A stretch of DNA of 64,000 nt from JALOAT01 sp041685115 (GCA_041685115.1 JAWLGK010000013.1:31961-95960), one strand, 5' to 3'. Positions 1-7,906 are shown, counted from the first letter of the stretch. Numbers and translations are program-made. The notes: generated by a model not told the origin, from the sequence alone.

Positions 1-2
1 TC

Positions 3-320
3 AAGGCACCCAACTGCCGGGTCTTGAACCGGGCCGCCGTGGTGGCCTGGCAACATCACGAGCATTGGGACGGCAGCGGCTATCCGCGTGGGCTCAAGGG
101 CGAGGAGATCGACATCTTCGGCCGTCTCGTCGCCCTCGCAGACGTGTTCGATGCCCTGGGCGGTCGCCGCGCCTACAAGGAACCGTGGTCGCGCCAGAAG
201 ATCCTGTCCTACCTCCAGGGGCAGCGGGGTCGTCAGTTCGAGCCACAGCTGGTGGATATCCTCACCACACACATCGAAGCATTCACGGAGATACGCAGAA
301 CCTGGCCCGACGCAGCCTGA
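3..320 (+). CDS. HD-GYP domain protein, C-terminal part (5' truncated)
   Basis: The reading frame is open from the window edge, so the true start lies upstream and only the last 105 codons are present. They carry the second half of an HD-GYP domain: HHEHWDGSGYP followed by GL.GEEI, then GRLVALADVFDAL, the usual metal-binding and GYP signature of c-di-GMP phosphodiesterases or their degenerate relatives. The upstream HD part and any receiver or sensor domain are outside the window, so activity cannot be judged. It faces the DUF3501 gene that ends 23 bases later, so the two are convergent. Confidence 0.85.
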   Translation, partial: KAPNCRVLNRAAVVAWQHHEHWDGSGYPRGLKGEEIDIFGRLVALADVFDALGGRRAYKEPWSRQKILSYLQGQRGRQFEPQLVDILTTHIEAFTEIRRTWPDAA

Positions 321-342
321 AGGACCCGTGCCTTGCCCGTCC

Positions 343-927
343 TCAGTCGAGGTCGGCGGCGATGGCCATGCGTATTTGGTCGGCTACCGGGTCCACGCGG
401 TGGCGGTATTGGGCATGCTCCACGCCCACCGCCAGGGTCCTGCCGCCCTTGACCGCCCGCACCATGTCCGGTGTCAGTTCGAAGCGCATGAAGTGCACCG
501 ATGAGGTCTTGGTGCCGTTGTCGCGTTGCAGATCCTCATTGGCGATGGGAAACACCGGTTCGAAACCCGCGACCTGGACATAGGTGGCCTGTTCGATCCC
601 GCGCAGCACCGCCAGCCGTTCACGGCGTTCCGCCACGTCCGGGTACTCGATCATCATGGTGGCCTTCCAGTTCAACCCGTCCGGGATGAGCGGATTGTAG
701 GCCGCCAGCTCTTCCTCGATGGCATCGGGCTCGAACAGGCGCTCCACACGCAGCATCTCCTGGATCTGGTACTGCATGGTCAGCCGGTCCTCGAAATGCA
801 ACGTGAGATTCGGCCCCACCGGCACCTGGCGCCGGCGCTTGTGGGCGATCACGCGCTCACGAAAGGCGGGCCGCACCTGAGCATACCGTTCCAGGCTGTA
901 CAGGTCCTGTGGTGTCAACTTTTCCAT
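343..927 (-). CDS. DUF3501 family protein
   Basis: This 194-residue soluble protein starts MEKLTPQDLYSLERY and matches DUF3501, a family of unknown function normally encoded next to a rubrerythrin and an HdrD-like Fe-S protein, as it is here. A clear GGAGG precedes the ATG at 927. It is the last gene of a leftward operon and starts 14 bases after the Fe-S protein. No signal peptide, membrane segment or cysteine cluster is present. The conserved neighbourhood suggests a role in the same redox process, but the sequence shows no catalytic motif. Confidence 0.85.
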   Translation of the reverse strand: MEKLTPQDLYSLERYAQVRPAFRERVIAHKRRRQVPVGPNLTLHFEDRLTMQYQIQEMLRVERLFEPDAIEEELAAYNPLIPDGLNWKATMMIEYPDVAERRERLAVLRGIEQATYVQVAGFEPVFPIANEDLQRDNGTKTSSVHFMRFELTPDMVRAVKGGRTLAVGVEHAQYRHRVDPVADQIRMAIAADLD

Positions 928-941
928 GGACGACCTCCGAC

Positions 942-2285
942 TCAGATACCGTAGGCCTTGCGCAACAGGCCCATGGGATGGATGGGCGCACGGCCGTCGT
1001 CGAGGCCGTGACCGATGTGTTGGCCGGCCATGGGACAGTCGCTGCCGTAGTGATCCGGCGCGCTGCGCCGCACACGCTCGACCACGGGACGGGCGATCTT
1101 CATGGCGTTGCCGTGAAACTCGCGTTTCACCGCATAGGTGCCGTCGTGCCCCGAGCAGCGCTCGATGGCTTCCACGCTGGTGCCCGGTACCAGGGCGAGC
1201 ATGTCACGGGTCTTGAGCCCGAGGTTTTGCACACGCAGGTGGCAGGCCACGTGGTAGGCGACCTTGCCGAGTGGTTGGCGAAAATCCGTACGCAGATGCC
1301 CGGCCTTGTGGCGCAGCGCGAGATACTCGAAGGGATCGAACACACGTTCGGCGACGCGCCGGACGCGTTCGTCTTCCGGGAACAGCAACGGCAACTCCTG
1401 CTTGAACATCAGCGCGCAGGACGGCACGGGCATGATGATGTCGAAGCCCTGGCCGATGTGTGCCGCGAGCACGGGGATGTTGGCCTCCTTGGCCATCTCC
1501 ACCGCGTCGAGGTCACCCAGTTCGAGCTTGGGCATGCCGCAACAGTGTTCCTTCGCCACCAGGCTCACGGAAATGCCGTTGTGCGCAAACACCGCCACCA
1601 GGTCCTCACCAATCTGCGGGGCGTTGTAGTTGCCGTAGCAGGTGGCGAACAGCGCCACCTTGCCCGTGGTGGCCTCCGTCGGCTGCGGCGTCAGCGGAGC
1701 TTTTGGCGCCTTCGCCAGGCGCCTGCGCAGCGGTCGCCCGTGGTAGGCCGGCAGCGGCGCCTCGGCGTGAACACCGAGCACCTTTTCCATGGCCTTGCGG
1801 AGAGGCGCGCTGCGGTTGACGGCATTGACCGTCTCCGCCACCACCGGAATGCTGGCGAGCCGGCCGATGGCATCGGTGGAGGTGAGCAAGCGGTCGCGCC
1901 ATTTCACCTCGCCCCTGCGGAATTTCACCGCCTTGGCGCGCAGCATCAGATGGGGAAAATCGATGGTCCACTCGTGCGGCGGCACGTAGGGGCACTTGGT
2001 CATGTAACAGAGGTCGCACAGATAACACTGGTCGACCACCTTCCAGTAATCCGCCGGCGCCACGCCGTCCACTTCCATGCTCGCCGAGGCGTCCACCAGA
2101 TCGAACAGCGTGGGGAAACTCTGGCACAGACTGACGCAGCGCCGACAGCCGTGACAGACATCAAACACGCGCGCCATTTCAGCGAGCAGTGCGGCCTCGT
2201 CGTAGAACGTCGGCGCCTTCCAATCAAGGGCATGACGCGTGGGTGCCTCCAGGCTCCCTTCGCGCCTTTGTTCGAGCGGTGACAT
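942..2285 (-). CDS. HdrD-like Fe-S oxidoreductase (CCG domain) of the rubrerythrin cassette
   Basis: A 447-residue protein with an N-terminal pair of ferredoxin-like clusters, Cys44-x2-Cys47-x2-Cys50-x3-Cys54 and Cys87-x2-Cys90-x2-Cys93-x4-Cys98, followed by two CCG-type (heterodisulfide reductase D/GlpC-like) segments, HCCGMPKLELGD and RCSGHDGTYA. Such proteins pass electrons between iron-sulfur clusters and a thiol/disulfide or haem partner. The frame is open further upstream, but the ATG at 2285 has GGGAG eight bases before it and is preferred. It lies between rubrerythrin (50 bases upstream) and DUF3501 (14 bases downstream), a recurrent three-gene set that suggests an electron-transfer chain for the rubrerythrin. 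The substrate is not known. Confidence 0.85.
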   Translation of the reverse strand: MSPLEQRREGSLEAPTRHALDWKAPTFYDEAALLAEMARVFDVCHGCRRCVSLCQSFPTLFDLVDASASMEVDGVAPADYWKVVDQCYLCDLCYMTKCPYVPPHEWTIDFPHLMLRAKAVKFRRGEVKWRDRLLTSTDAIGRLASIPVVAETVNAVNRSAPLRKAMEKVLGVHAEAPLPAYHGRPLRRRLAKAPKAPLTPQPTEATTGKVALFATCYGNYNAPQIGEDLVAVFAHNGISVSLVAKEHCCGMPKLELGDLDAVEMAKEANIPVLAAHIGQGFDIIMPVPSCALMFKQELPLLFPEDERVRRVAERVFDPFEYLALRHKAGHLRTDFRQPLGKVAYHVACHLRVQNLGLKTRDMLALVPGTSVEAIERCSGHDGTYAVKREFHGNAMKIARPVVERVRRSAPDHYGSDCPMAGQHIGHGLDDGRAPIHPMGLLRKAYGI

Positions 2286-2335
2286 GGCGGACTCCCGAAG
2301 GGGCCTGCCGGGGCATGCGCCCCGGCAGGGTTGCA

Positions 2336-2752
2336 TCAGCCCAGGCTGTCGAGGGCCTTCTGGAAGCGGTTGGCGTGGGAGCGCTCCGCCTTGGCCAGGG
2401 TCTCGAACCAGTCGGCGATCTCTTCAAAGCCTTCGTTGCGTGCGGTCTTGGCCATGCCCGGGTACATGTCGGTGTACTCATGGGTTTCACCCGCGATTGC
2501 GCACTTCAGGTTGGCCGCGGTGGCCCCGAAGGAAAGCCCGGTGGCCGGATCGCCGCACTGCTCCATATATTCCAGGTGGCCGTGCGCATGACCGGTCTCG
2601 CCCTCCGCCGTGGAGCGGAACACCGTGGCCACGTCGTTGTAGCCCTCCACATCGGCCTTGGCGGCGAAATACAGATAGCGACGGTTCGCCTGCGATTCGC
2701 CTGCGAAGGCCTGCTTCAGGTTCTCCTCGGTACGGCTTCCTTTCAATTGCAT
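2336..2752 (-). CDS. Rubrerythrin without rubredoxin domain
   Basis: 138 residues with the ferritin-like diiron helices of rubrerythrins: EENLKQAFAGESQANRRYLYF, then GETGHAHGHLEYM, a second glutamate helix and AERSHANRFQKAL. The family reduces peroxide using a diiron centre. The C-terminal rubredoxin (CxxC...CxxC) domain of classical rubrerythrin is absent, so an external electron donor is needed, plausibly the adjacent Fe-S protein. The start at 2752 is chosen because AGGAGA lies seven bases upstream; the frame runs 45 codons further without a good ribosome site. It is the first gene of the rubrerythrin / HdrD-like / DUF3501 operon, with a palindrome in its upstream region. Confidence 0.9.
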   Translation of the reverse strand: MQLKGSRTEENLKQAFAGESQANRRYLYFAAKADVEGYNDVATVFRSTAEGETGHAHGHLEYMEQCGDPATGLSFGATAANLKCAIAGETHEYTDMYPGMAKTARNEGFEEIADWFETLAKAERSHANRFQKALDSLG

Positions 2753-2804
2753 GGCGTTCTCCTTTCCTGTCGCACGAGTAACCGTTCGGAACGTATCAGA
2801 ACCA

Positions 2805-2817
2805 TAGACACTGTCTA
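2805..2817. promoter_or_regulatory. Palindrome upstream of the rubrerythrin operon
   Basis: TAGACA-C-TGTCTA is a perfect 6-1-6 inverted repeat 53 bases before the rubrerythrin start, in an AT-richer stretch. Its place suits an operator for the three-gene cassette. The regulator is unknown; the nearest candidate is the Rrf2/NsrR-type gene at 3023-3424, but the sequence does not resemble the NsrR-type site at 3493-3515. Confidence 0.4.
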
Positions 2818-2920
2818 AATCATCCGCAAACGCAGGAGATAAGGATAGTCGGCCGATGCGGGCGCGCCCTGATGCGTGCGCGGGCATGCATTGGCTGGTG
2901 ATGACTGGGAAGAAGAATCA

Positions 2921-3010
2921 ACCCAGAGCCACAGAGATCACAGAGAACGACGAGCTTTCAAACTTCCAAGTCCTCTGTGTGCTCTGTGTCTCTGCGCCTC
3001 TGTGTTGGGC
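2921..3010. repeat. Imperfect hairpin repeat, CACAGAG family (copy 1)
   Basis: The left arm (CCCAGAGCCACAGAGATC...) and right arm (...CTCTGCGCCTCTGTGTTGGG) are imperfect inverted repeats made of short CACAGAG units. Related long hairpins occur at 11884-11990, 24111-24210 and 50682-50776, always between genes. It sits between the regulator gene and the rubrerythrin gene. Confidence 0.6.
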
Positions 3011-3022
3011 CGTTTTCCTGAT

Positions 3023-3424
3023 TCAGCTGCGCGGCACGATGTCCGCAAGGGTGTAGCGATCCAGGGTGGCGAGGAAATTGTCGGTGGCCTTACGCAGCAC
3101 GCCTTGCAGCCCGCAGGCGGGCAACAAGGCACAGTCGTGGGACTGCCGTGCCAAGCACTCGACGATGTCGAAATGGGGTTCGAAATCACGTATCACCCGG
3201 CCCACGTTGATCTCCTTCGCAGGCTTGGCCAGTGCGAACCCACCCTGTTTACCGCGTGTGGTGACGATGTAACCCAGGGTGGCGAGCCGGTGCACCACTT
3301 TGCGCAGGTGTTCCTGTGAGATGCGAAAATGCGCCGCCACCTGAGCGATGGTGAGCTTTTCACCGCGCATGGTCAGGAGGATCAGGACGCGCAGCGCGTA
3401 GTCGCTATGTTGCGTGATGTGCAT
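3023..3424 (-). CDS. nsrR: NsrR-type Rrf2 family regulator
   Basis: 133 residues with an N-terminal winged helix (MHITQHSDYALRVLILL, TIAQVAAHF, HLRKVVHRLATLGY) and three cysteines, Cys90, Cys98 and Cys104, in the place where NsrR binds its NO-sensitive Fe-S cluster. The C-terminal YTLADIV also matches NsrR. NsrR is an NO-responsive repressor; its typical 11-1-11 operator lies 69 bases upstream, in front of the divergent gene at 3546, which strongly supports the assignment over other Rrf2 members such as IscR or RsrR. Confidence 0.82.
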   Translation of the reverse strand: MHITQHSDYALRVLILLTMRGEKLTIAQVAAHFRISQEHLRKVVHRLATLGYIVTTRGKQGGFALAKPAKEINVGRVIRDFEPHFDIVECLARQSHDCALLPACGLQGVLRKATDNFLATLDRYTLADIVPRS

Positions 3425-3469
3425 GCATTTTCCCAGTGATGAATCCGGTTATGGCGCCGTGCTCGCCGC

Positions 3470-3497
3470 TTGACAACGCCCTTTTCGTCTTTAAGAT
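3470..3497 (+). promoter_or_regulatory. Sigma-70 type promoter for the membrane protein gene
   Basis: TTGACA at 3470-3475 and TAAGAT at 3492-3497 are separated by 16 bases and lie about 50 bases before the ATG at 3546. The -10 element overlaps the NsrR-type operator, so a bound repressor would block polymerase. Confidence 0.55.
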
Positions 3498-3515
3498 GCA
3501 TTGTACATACATCTT
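3493..3515. promoter_or_regulatory. NsrR-type operator
   Basis: A 23-base inverted repeat with arms AAGATGCATTG and ACATACATCTT around a central T. It matches the 11-1-11 NsrR motif (AAGATGyAT...ATrCATCTT) known from other proteobacteria. It overlaps the -10 region of the rightward promoter, and an NsrR-type gene is transcribed divergently from the same intergenic region. Confidence 0.8.
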
Positions 3516-3545
3516 ATAAAAACACCACACATTGCAGGGACGTCC

Positions 3546-4031
3546 ATGATTGCCACCGATCGAAGCGAAATCCGGAAGGCGCAGGTTCCACACGAACTGT
3601 TCCTGTTCAATCTCGTTTTCAACCACATATTCCTGTTCATCGTCACCATCAGCGCACCATCGTTGCAGTTCCTGGTGGCCATCGTCCCGACCCTATCCGT
3701 GCTCATTGTCGGCTATACGTTGCTGGCGACGCGGCGCGCGGCTCAGACGGAGTCGGCCTTCGTACACGGTCACTGGCGAATGGCGAAGAACGGCAGCCTG
3801 TTGCTGCTGGGCGTGTGGCTGTTCGCCGCGCTGTTCATCGGCGCCGTCCTGGTCAGCGCCGGTGGCGTACCCAAGCCGTGGCATTACGCGGTGGGTAGCG
3901 TGGTATTCATCCCCACTATGGTGTTCATTCTCGTGCTGATTTTGTTTGGCTCGGAGGCACTTCAGCACGCGCGCGCCGGCACTTTGCCAGCACGCGCCCG
4001 GCGGCCCGCGGCCGTCAATCCGGGCAACTGA
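3546..4031 (+). CDS. Probable NsrR-regulated integral membrane protein
   Basis: 161 residues with about four hydrophobic segments (roughly residues 20-38, 42-62, 82-103 and 115-137) and a basic C-terminal tail. I do not recognise a family. An upstream in-frame ATG at 3501 falls inside the operator, so the ATG at 3546 is used. The NsrR-type operator over its promoter implies NO-induced expression, as for many membrane proteins of NO/nitrite stress regulons. The DsrC-like gene follows after 19 bases on the same strand and is probably co-transcribed. Confidence 0.7.
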   Translation: MIATDRSEIRKAQVPHELFLFNLVFNHIFLFIVTISAPSLQFLVAIVPTLSVLIVGYTLLATRRAAQTESAFVHGHWRMAKNGSLLLLGVWLFAALFIGAVLVSAGGVPKPWHYAVGSVVFIPTMVFILVLILFGSEALQHARAGTLPARARRPAAVNPGN

Positions 4032-4050
4032 AGCAATGGGGAGGTAAGCG

Positions 4051-4386
4051 ATGCTCAATGTGGATGGAACGACGGTCGAATTGGACAATGAAGGCTATCT
4101 GATCAGGCCCGACGAATGGAACCGCGCCGTGGCGGCGCAACTGGCGGCCCACGAGAAGCTGACGCTGACAGAAGACCACTGGGGCGTGCTGGAATTCATG
4201 CGCGGCTACTACGACGAACACCAAATCGCGGCCGATGCGCGCTTCGTCATCAAGCACCTGGCGGAGGTCATGGGTTACGGTGCTGAGGCCCGGCGACGCC
4301 TGTTCGAGCTGTTTCCCTACGGCTACGTGCAGCAGGCGTGCAAGATCGCCGGCATGAAGCGCCCGCGCGCCTGGAGCACCGGCTAA
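4051..4386 (+). CDS. DsrC/TusE family protein lacking CysA
   Basis: 111 residues with the complete DsrC/TusE fold sequence (DNEGYLIRPDEWN, LTEDHWGVLEFMR, QQACKIAGMKRP). DsrC proteins carry sulfur or form trisulfides using two C-terminal cysteines. Here CysB is present (Cys97) but the residue 11 positions later, where CysA is invariant in both DsrC and TusE, is Trp108. The protein therefore cannot perform the usual persulfide chemistry and may be a regulatory member of the family (the RspA-like group). It follows the NsrR-controlled membrane gene by 19 bases. GAGG precedes the ATG. Confidence 0.85.
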   Translation: MLNVDGTTVELDNEGYLIRPDEWNRAVAAQLAAHEKLTLTEDHWGVLEFMRGYYDEHQIAADARFVIKHLAEVMGYGAEARRRLFELFPYGYVQQACKIAGMKRPRAWSTG

Positions 4387-4408
4387 AGGTCTGCGCTCAA
4401 CAAACCGG

Positions 4409-4434
4409 GAGGGCGGCCGAGGTGGACCGCCCTC
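4409..4434 (+). terminator. Hairpin after the dsrC-like gene
   Basis: GAGGGCGG and CCGCCCTC form an 8-bp stem with a 10-base loop, 22 bases after the stop codon. There is no run of T directly behind it, so intrinsic termination is uncertain. Confidence 0.4.
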
Positions 4435-4502
4435 ACCCCTTCGCCGGCTTTTTGCTAACATGCGCGCCCTCGCCCGATTCACGGGCCATGGGTGCCCCGC
4501 AG

Positions 4503-5129
4503 ATGTTTTCCTCCACCTGGTTCTACGCGTTCGACCTGTTCGGCACGGCCGTGTTCGCCGTTGCAGGCGCGCTGACGGCGGGGCGCAAGGGCATGGACCT
4601 GTTCGGCGTGCTGGTGGTTGCCCTGGTCACGGCACTCGGCGGCGGCACCCTGCGCGACATGATCCTGGACCACCATCCGGTGAGCTGGATTCGCGACGAC
4701 ACCTACATCCTGGTGGCCTGTCTGGCGGCACTCGGCACCGTGTTGTGGGTGCGCTTCACCCGTCCCCTGCCGGAAAACTGGCTGCTGGTGGCGGACGCCT
4801 TCGGCCTCGCCGTGTTCACGGTCATCGGCACGGAGGTGGCGTTGCAGCACGACACACCCATTTCCACGGCCATCATCATGGGCGCCATGACCGGCGTGGC
4901 CGGCGGCGTGATCCGCGACATCATCTGCAACGAAATCCCGCTCATCTTCCACCGCGAGATCTATGCCACCGCCTGCCTGTCCGGCGCGCTCTGCCTGGTC
5001 GCCCTCAAGCCGTTCGGGCTGCCGAGCGGCCTGGATACGGGTCTGGCCATGTTGACCGTACTCGGCATCCGGCTCGCCGCCATCCGCTGGCACCTGGCCC
5101 TGCCGCGCTTTCAGCTCCTCGGCGACTGA
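4503..5129 (+). CDS. TRIC-type cation channel family protein (UPF0126/YadS-YicG)
   Basis: 208 residues, all membrane-embedded, built of two repeated halves: GTAVFAVAGALTAGRKGMD...GGGTLRDMIL in the first and GLAVFTVIGTEVAL...GVAGGVIRDIIC in the second. This is the bacterial TRIC-like family (YicG, YadS; usually 205-210 residues), implicated in cation or glycine transport. An in-frame ATG at 4488 would add five residues; neither start has a strong ribosome site, and 4503 gives the standard length. No obvious operon partner. Confidence 0.85.
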   Translation: MFSSTWFYAFDLFGTAVFAVAGALTAGRKGMDLFGVLVVALVTALGGGTLRDMILDHHPVSWIRDDTYILVACLAALGTVLWVRFTRPLPENWLLVADAFGLAVFTVIGTEVALQHDTPISTAIIMGAMTGVAGGVIRDIICNEIPLIFHREIYATACLSGALCLVALKPFGLPSGLDTGLAMLTVLGIRLAAIRWHLALPRFQLLGD

Positions 5130-5210
5130 CCACCCGCGAAGGCGTGGCCGTCACGTGGTGGTCATGTCGTTGTGCTACAACTCTGCCGGTCAACACGGAC
5201 GCGAAGCCCC

Positions 5211-5873
5211 ATGAACGGAACCGACCGCGAAATCGAAGAACTGGTCTTGAAGGAGAGCATCGTCAGCGCCACTGGGCTGCGCCCTGATTCCCTGCAGGTG
5301 GGCATCAAGGGTGATCCGTCGCTGCGCGAAACGGCGCTGTACCGCACCAAGTACCCGAACGTCATGGACGAGGTGTTCGGACAGATCCAGACGCGCCTGG
5401 CCGACCTGCTGCTGCACCGCGGCACCTACCGCATCTACATCGGTTTCAACAGTGCGGAGATACGCACCACGTCGATTTTCGATCCGTTGCGCGAAGAGAC
5501 CCACGCAGCCGACAAGTTTCTCGACGGCGATTACGTAGACAGGCATTTCCCGCCGCTGCCCTTCGACGAGAAGGTGCAAGCCATGCGCGACATCTACGAG
5601 GGCCTGATGCACAGCCGTCTCTATGCGCGATTGCCGAGTTACTGGCGCAGCATCTTCGAAAAGCGCCACGCCTCGTGGAAACCCATGGAGAAGGACCAGG
5701 TGCCGAGCATCCTCGCCACCCTGAAAGTGCTTCGCGACATGCCCGACTACTACCTGCGCAGCACGACCTTGTGCCTGGTGCAGGACCTCATCCGCATGCA
5801 GTTCAACTGCGATGGGACCCAGCTGGTGCGCACGGACAATTACGCGCGCTTTCTCGAGGAGAATTTCGGCTGA
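5211..5873 (+). CDS. Conserved hypothetical soluble protein
   Basis: 220 residues, no signal peptide or membrane segment, mixed charged composition with several aromatic-rich helices (YWRSIFEKRHASWKPM, MPDYYLRSTTLCLVQDLIRMQF). I do not recognise a family or active-site motif. The ATG at 5211 is used; an in-frame upstream start at 5172 would add 13 basic residues. It is followed by a hairpin that also serves the convergent lipoprotein gene. Confidence 0.6.
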   Translation: MNGTDREIEELVLKESIVSATGLRPDSLQVGIKGDPSLRETALYRTKYPNVMDEVFGQIQTRLADLLLHRGTYRIYIGFNSAEIRTTSIFDPLREETHAADKFLDGDYVDRHFPPLPFDEKVQAMRDIYEGLMHSRLYARLPSYWRSIFEKRHASWKPMEKDQVPSILATLKVLRDMPDYYLRSTTLCLVQDLIRMQFNCDGTQLVRTDNYARFLEENFG

Positions 5874-5879
5874 TCGAAA

Positions 5880-5902
5880 GGCGCCCACATGCGTCGGGCG
5901 CC
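5880..5902. terminator. Bidirectional hairpin between convergent genes
   Basis: GGCGCCC and GGGCGCC form a 7-bp stem with a 9-base loop, between the stop of the gene ending at 5873 and the stop of the lipoprotein gene at 5912. Its position between two converging genes suggests termination in both directions. Confidence 0.45.
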
Positions 5903-5911
5903 CGCAGAACC

Positions 5912-6229
5912 TCACTGGGGCATGCAACGATAGACCGCGAAGGTCTGCTTGCCGTTTTCCACGGGTGAAGCGGCGACCACGGTGTCGCCGTGCAGGTCCA
6001 CGGCGCTGTTGCGCGCCAGCATGTTCAATTCCTTTTGTACGTCCTCGGGATGGCGCTCGATCCCGGCGATCTTGGCGGCCAGTGAAACCGTCGTCTGACC
6101 AAGCATCTGGCATTTGGTCACTTCATCGGCGTCGAGCACCCGCACCTTTTCGCCTTCCGGCGTGAGGTGCACCCAGGTACAGGCGGACAGCAGGCCCGCC
6201 AATGCGAATGCCGCGGCTTTGCCCTTCAT
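5912..6229 (-). CDS. DUF4156 family lipoprotein
   Basis: 105 residues. The N-terminus MKGKAAAFALAGLLSAC is a lipoprotein signal with a lipobox ending at Cys17, and the mature part (TPEGEKVRVLDADEVTKCQMLG) matches DUF4156 proteins, small outer-membrane-associated lipoproteins of unknown role. The frame is open far upstream, but the lipobox fixes the start at 6229. It follows the CBS gene on the same strand after 56 bases. Confidence 0.82.
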   Translation of the reverse strand: MKGKAAAFALAGLLSACTWVHLTPEGEKVRVLDADEVTKCQMLGQTTVSLAAKIAGIERHPEDVQKELNMLARNSAVDLHGDTVVAASPVENGKQTFAVYRCMPQ

Positions 6230-6285
6230 GAAATGACTCCCCTTCTGCGAACGAACGGCCATTGTGCACCAGGCAGCGCTCGGGA

Positions 6286-6675
6286 TCACGTGTCGCAGGT
6301 AACCACGAAATGATCGATGAGGTCGAGACTGCTCAGCACACCGGTGACACGCCCGGCGTCGGTGACGACCACGTGATGTACGTGTTTGTCGAGCATGAGC
6401 CGCGCCACCTTCTGCATCGGTGTGCCCGGCGGGACCTCGATCACCTGGTGCGTACAAATTTCCCAGGCGCGCCTGAGCTTGGGATTTTCCTGTCGGGAAT
6501 GGAATTGCACGATGTCCGAGGCGCTGATCACCCCGAAACATTGACCCTGCCGGCCCAGTACCGGAACAAAGGCGTATGCACCTTCGCGGAGAATTCGTTC
6601 GACGTTCTCGACGGTGTCGTCGATATCGACGGTGACGACACCACGTTTCATCAAGGAATCGATCTGCCTGTCCAT
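6286..6675 (-). CDS. Two-CBS-domain protein
   Basis: 129 residues consisting almost only of two CBS motifs: one around VTVDIDDTVENVERILREGAYAF...VISASDIV and a second around VIEVPPGTPMQKVARLML...GVLSSLDLIDHF. Stand-alone CBS pairs bind adenine nucleotides and act as energy or redox sensors; no effector domain is attached. No target can be named from context. Confidence 0.85.
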   Translation of the reverse strand: MDRQIDSLMKRGVVTVDIDDTVENVERILREGAYAFVPVLGRQGQCFGVISASDIVQFHSRQENPKLRRAWEICTHQVIEVPPGTPMQKVARLMLDKHVHHVVVTDAGRVTGVLSSLDLIDHFVVTCDT

Positions 6676-6877
6676 GTCCCAGTTCCGTTGTCACTTGCAC
6701 GCTGCGGGCGCAATGGGCCGTTGGTCACAACCCGAACCGCGCATCCGGGTCGATGATAAACGGACCGTGCCGGTTAGTCATCCAGGATGCCCCGGCCTCC
6801 TTGGCGTGCACCGGTCCCACTTGACGCTCGGCACCCCGGGTCGACACTTGGAGTAAGTCAGGCGTCGGAGGCAGACA

Positions 6878-7213
6878 ATGGCAACCGCGAACCTGGAACG
6901 CAGTCGCTGGCATGCATATTTCGATGATATGGCACGCAAGACCTTGGGTAATCAGGTTTGCTTGGAAACGGCCGATCGCGAATTCGGCAACCAGCGCGAA
7001 TCCGATTGGCTGCCGCTGATGGGCATCACCTATGACCCGAAGAGTGACGTGCTCGAAGTGGTGACCGATACGCTGGATCACCTGATTGCGCACCCCAGCG
7101 CCATCAGCATCGATTACGACACGGAGGGCCTGCACACGGTTTCAGTGACCGACGGTGACGGCCGCTACCAGCTCATCCGGCTGAAGGAACCCGCGCAGCT
7201 ACCCGCGCCCTGA
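6878..7213 (+). CDS. DUF5335 family protein
   Basis: 111 residues: an N-terminal WHAYFDDMARKTLG segment, a central WLPLMGITYDPKSDVLEV, then DHLIAHPSAISID and the terminal DGDGRYQLIRLKEPAQLPAP pattern, all typical of the small DUF5335 family. Function unknown. GGAGG lies upstream of the ATG. The next gene on the same strand begins 27 bases later. Confidence 0.8.
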   Translation: MATANLERSRWHAYFDDMARKTLGNQVCLETADREFGNQRESDWLPLMGITYDPKSDVLEVVTDTLDHLIAHPSAISIDYDTEGLHTVSVTDGDGRYQLIRLKEPAQLPAP

Positions 7214-7240
7214 CCTGAAAGGCGAATCTGCGTTGGCGTC

Positions 7241-7906
7241 ATGAGGGCGGGACCGTCGGTGATGGACGGGCTCACGCCCGCCATCGTGGCCCATAAACTG
7301 TGGTGGCGGCGGCGGTGGTTCCACGCCGTCGACGGCACGCGCTATTACCATGCGCCGGGGCCGCGGCAGCCCATACTCGCCGGGCGCGGGTTCTACGAGC
7401 GCCTGGATGCGCAACTGCGCCCGTTGTGCCGGCTGTTGCATGCGCACGGCTTGCAGACCACCCCTTCATGCCAGGGCCATTTTCACGGGCGCAGCTACTT
7501 CGAGGCGCGCTGGGAGGAATTGCAGCGCGAGGCGGCGGCGATCCGGAGCACGGGTCTCCGTGTGATCGATGCCGAGAGCGGTGCGCAATATCGGTTTCGC
7601 GATCCGCGTTATCACCTGCCGTGGCGCAGCTTCGAGGTCTTTCAGGCACGCTCCCTGCGTCACCAACGCACCGGCTATCTCGGCGTGCTGGTTCCCGTCG
7701 CGCAACACCCGTTGTTGCCACGGCTGCGCGCAGGGACGGGGCAGGATACCTGCCTGCATCTCGCGACGGAGGACCTGCCATACAAAGGCGAGCGTCTGCT
7801 GCACATCCAGGTGCAGCCGCGCGACCCGGACGACGGCATCCGGCAATGGCAGCGCGTCACAGCGCTGTTCGAACGGGCATTGGAGTGCGGCGGTGCAAGA
7901 CCATGA
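7241..7906 (+). CDS. Hypothetical protein, Arg/His-rich
   Basis: 221 residues with no signal peptide or membrane span and a basic, aromatic-rich N-terminal half (KLWWRRRWFHAVDGTRYYHAPG). A TPSCQGHFHGRSYFEARWEELQ segment might hold metal ligands, but I do not recognise the family. Alternative start at 7262. It is probably co-transcribed with the DUF5335 gene. A paired REP element follows 40 bases after its stop. Confidence 0.6.
   Translation: MRAGPSVMDGLTPAIVAHKLWWRRRWFHAVDGTRYYHAPGPRQPILAGRGFYERLDAQLRPLCRLLHAHGLQTTPSCQGHFHGRSYFEARWEELQREAAAIRSTGLRVIDAESGAQYRFRDPRYHLPWRSFEVFQARSLRHQRTGYLGVLVPVAQHPLLPRLRAGTGQDTCLHLATEDLPYKGERLLHIQVQPRDPDDGIRQWQRVTALFERALECGGARP

Noticed and set aside
909..2282. 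Long rightward open frame opposite the HdrD-like gene
   Set aside because: It is the antisense shadow of a well-supported Fe-S protein gene and has no recognisable product; the same holds for other long antisense frames in this GC-rich window.
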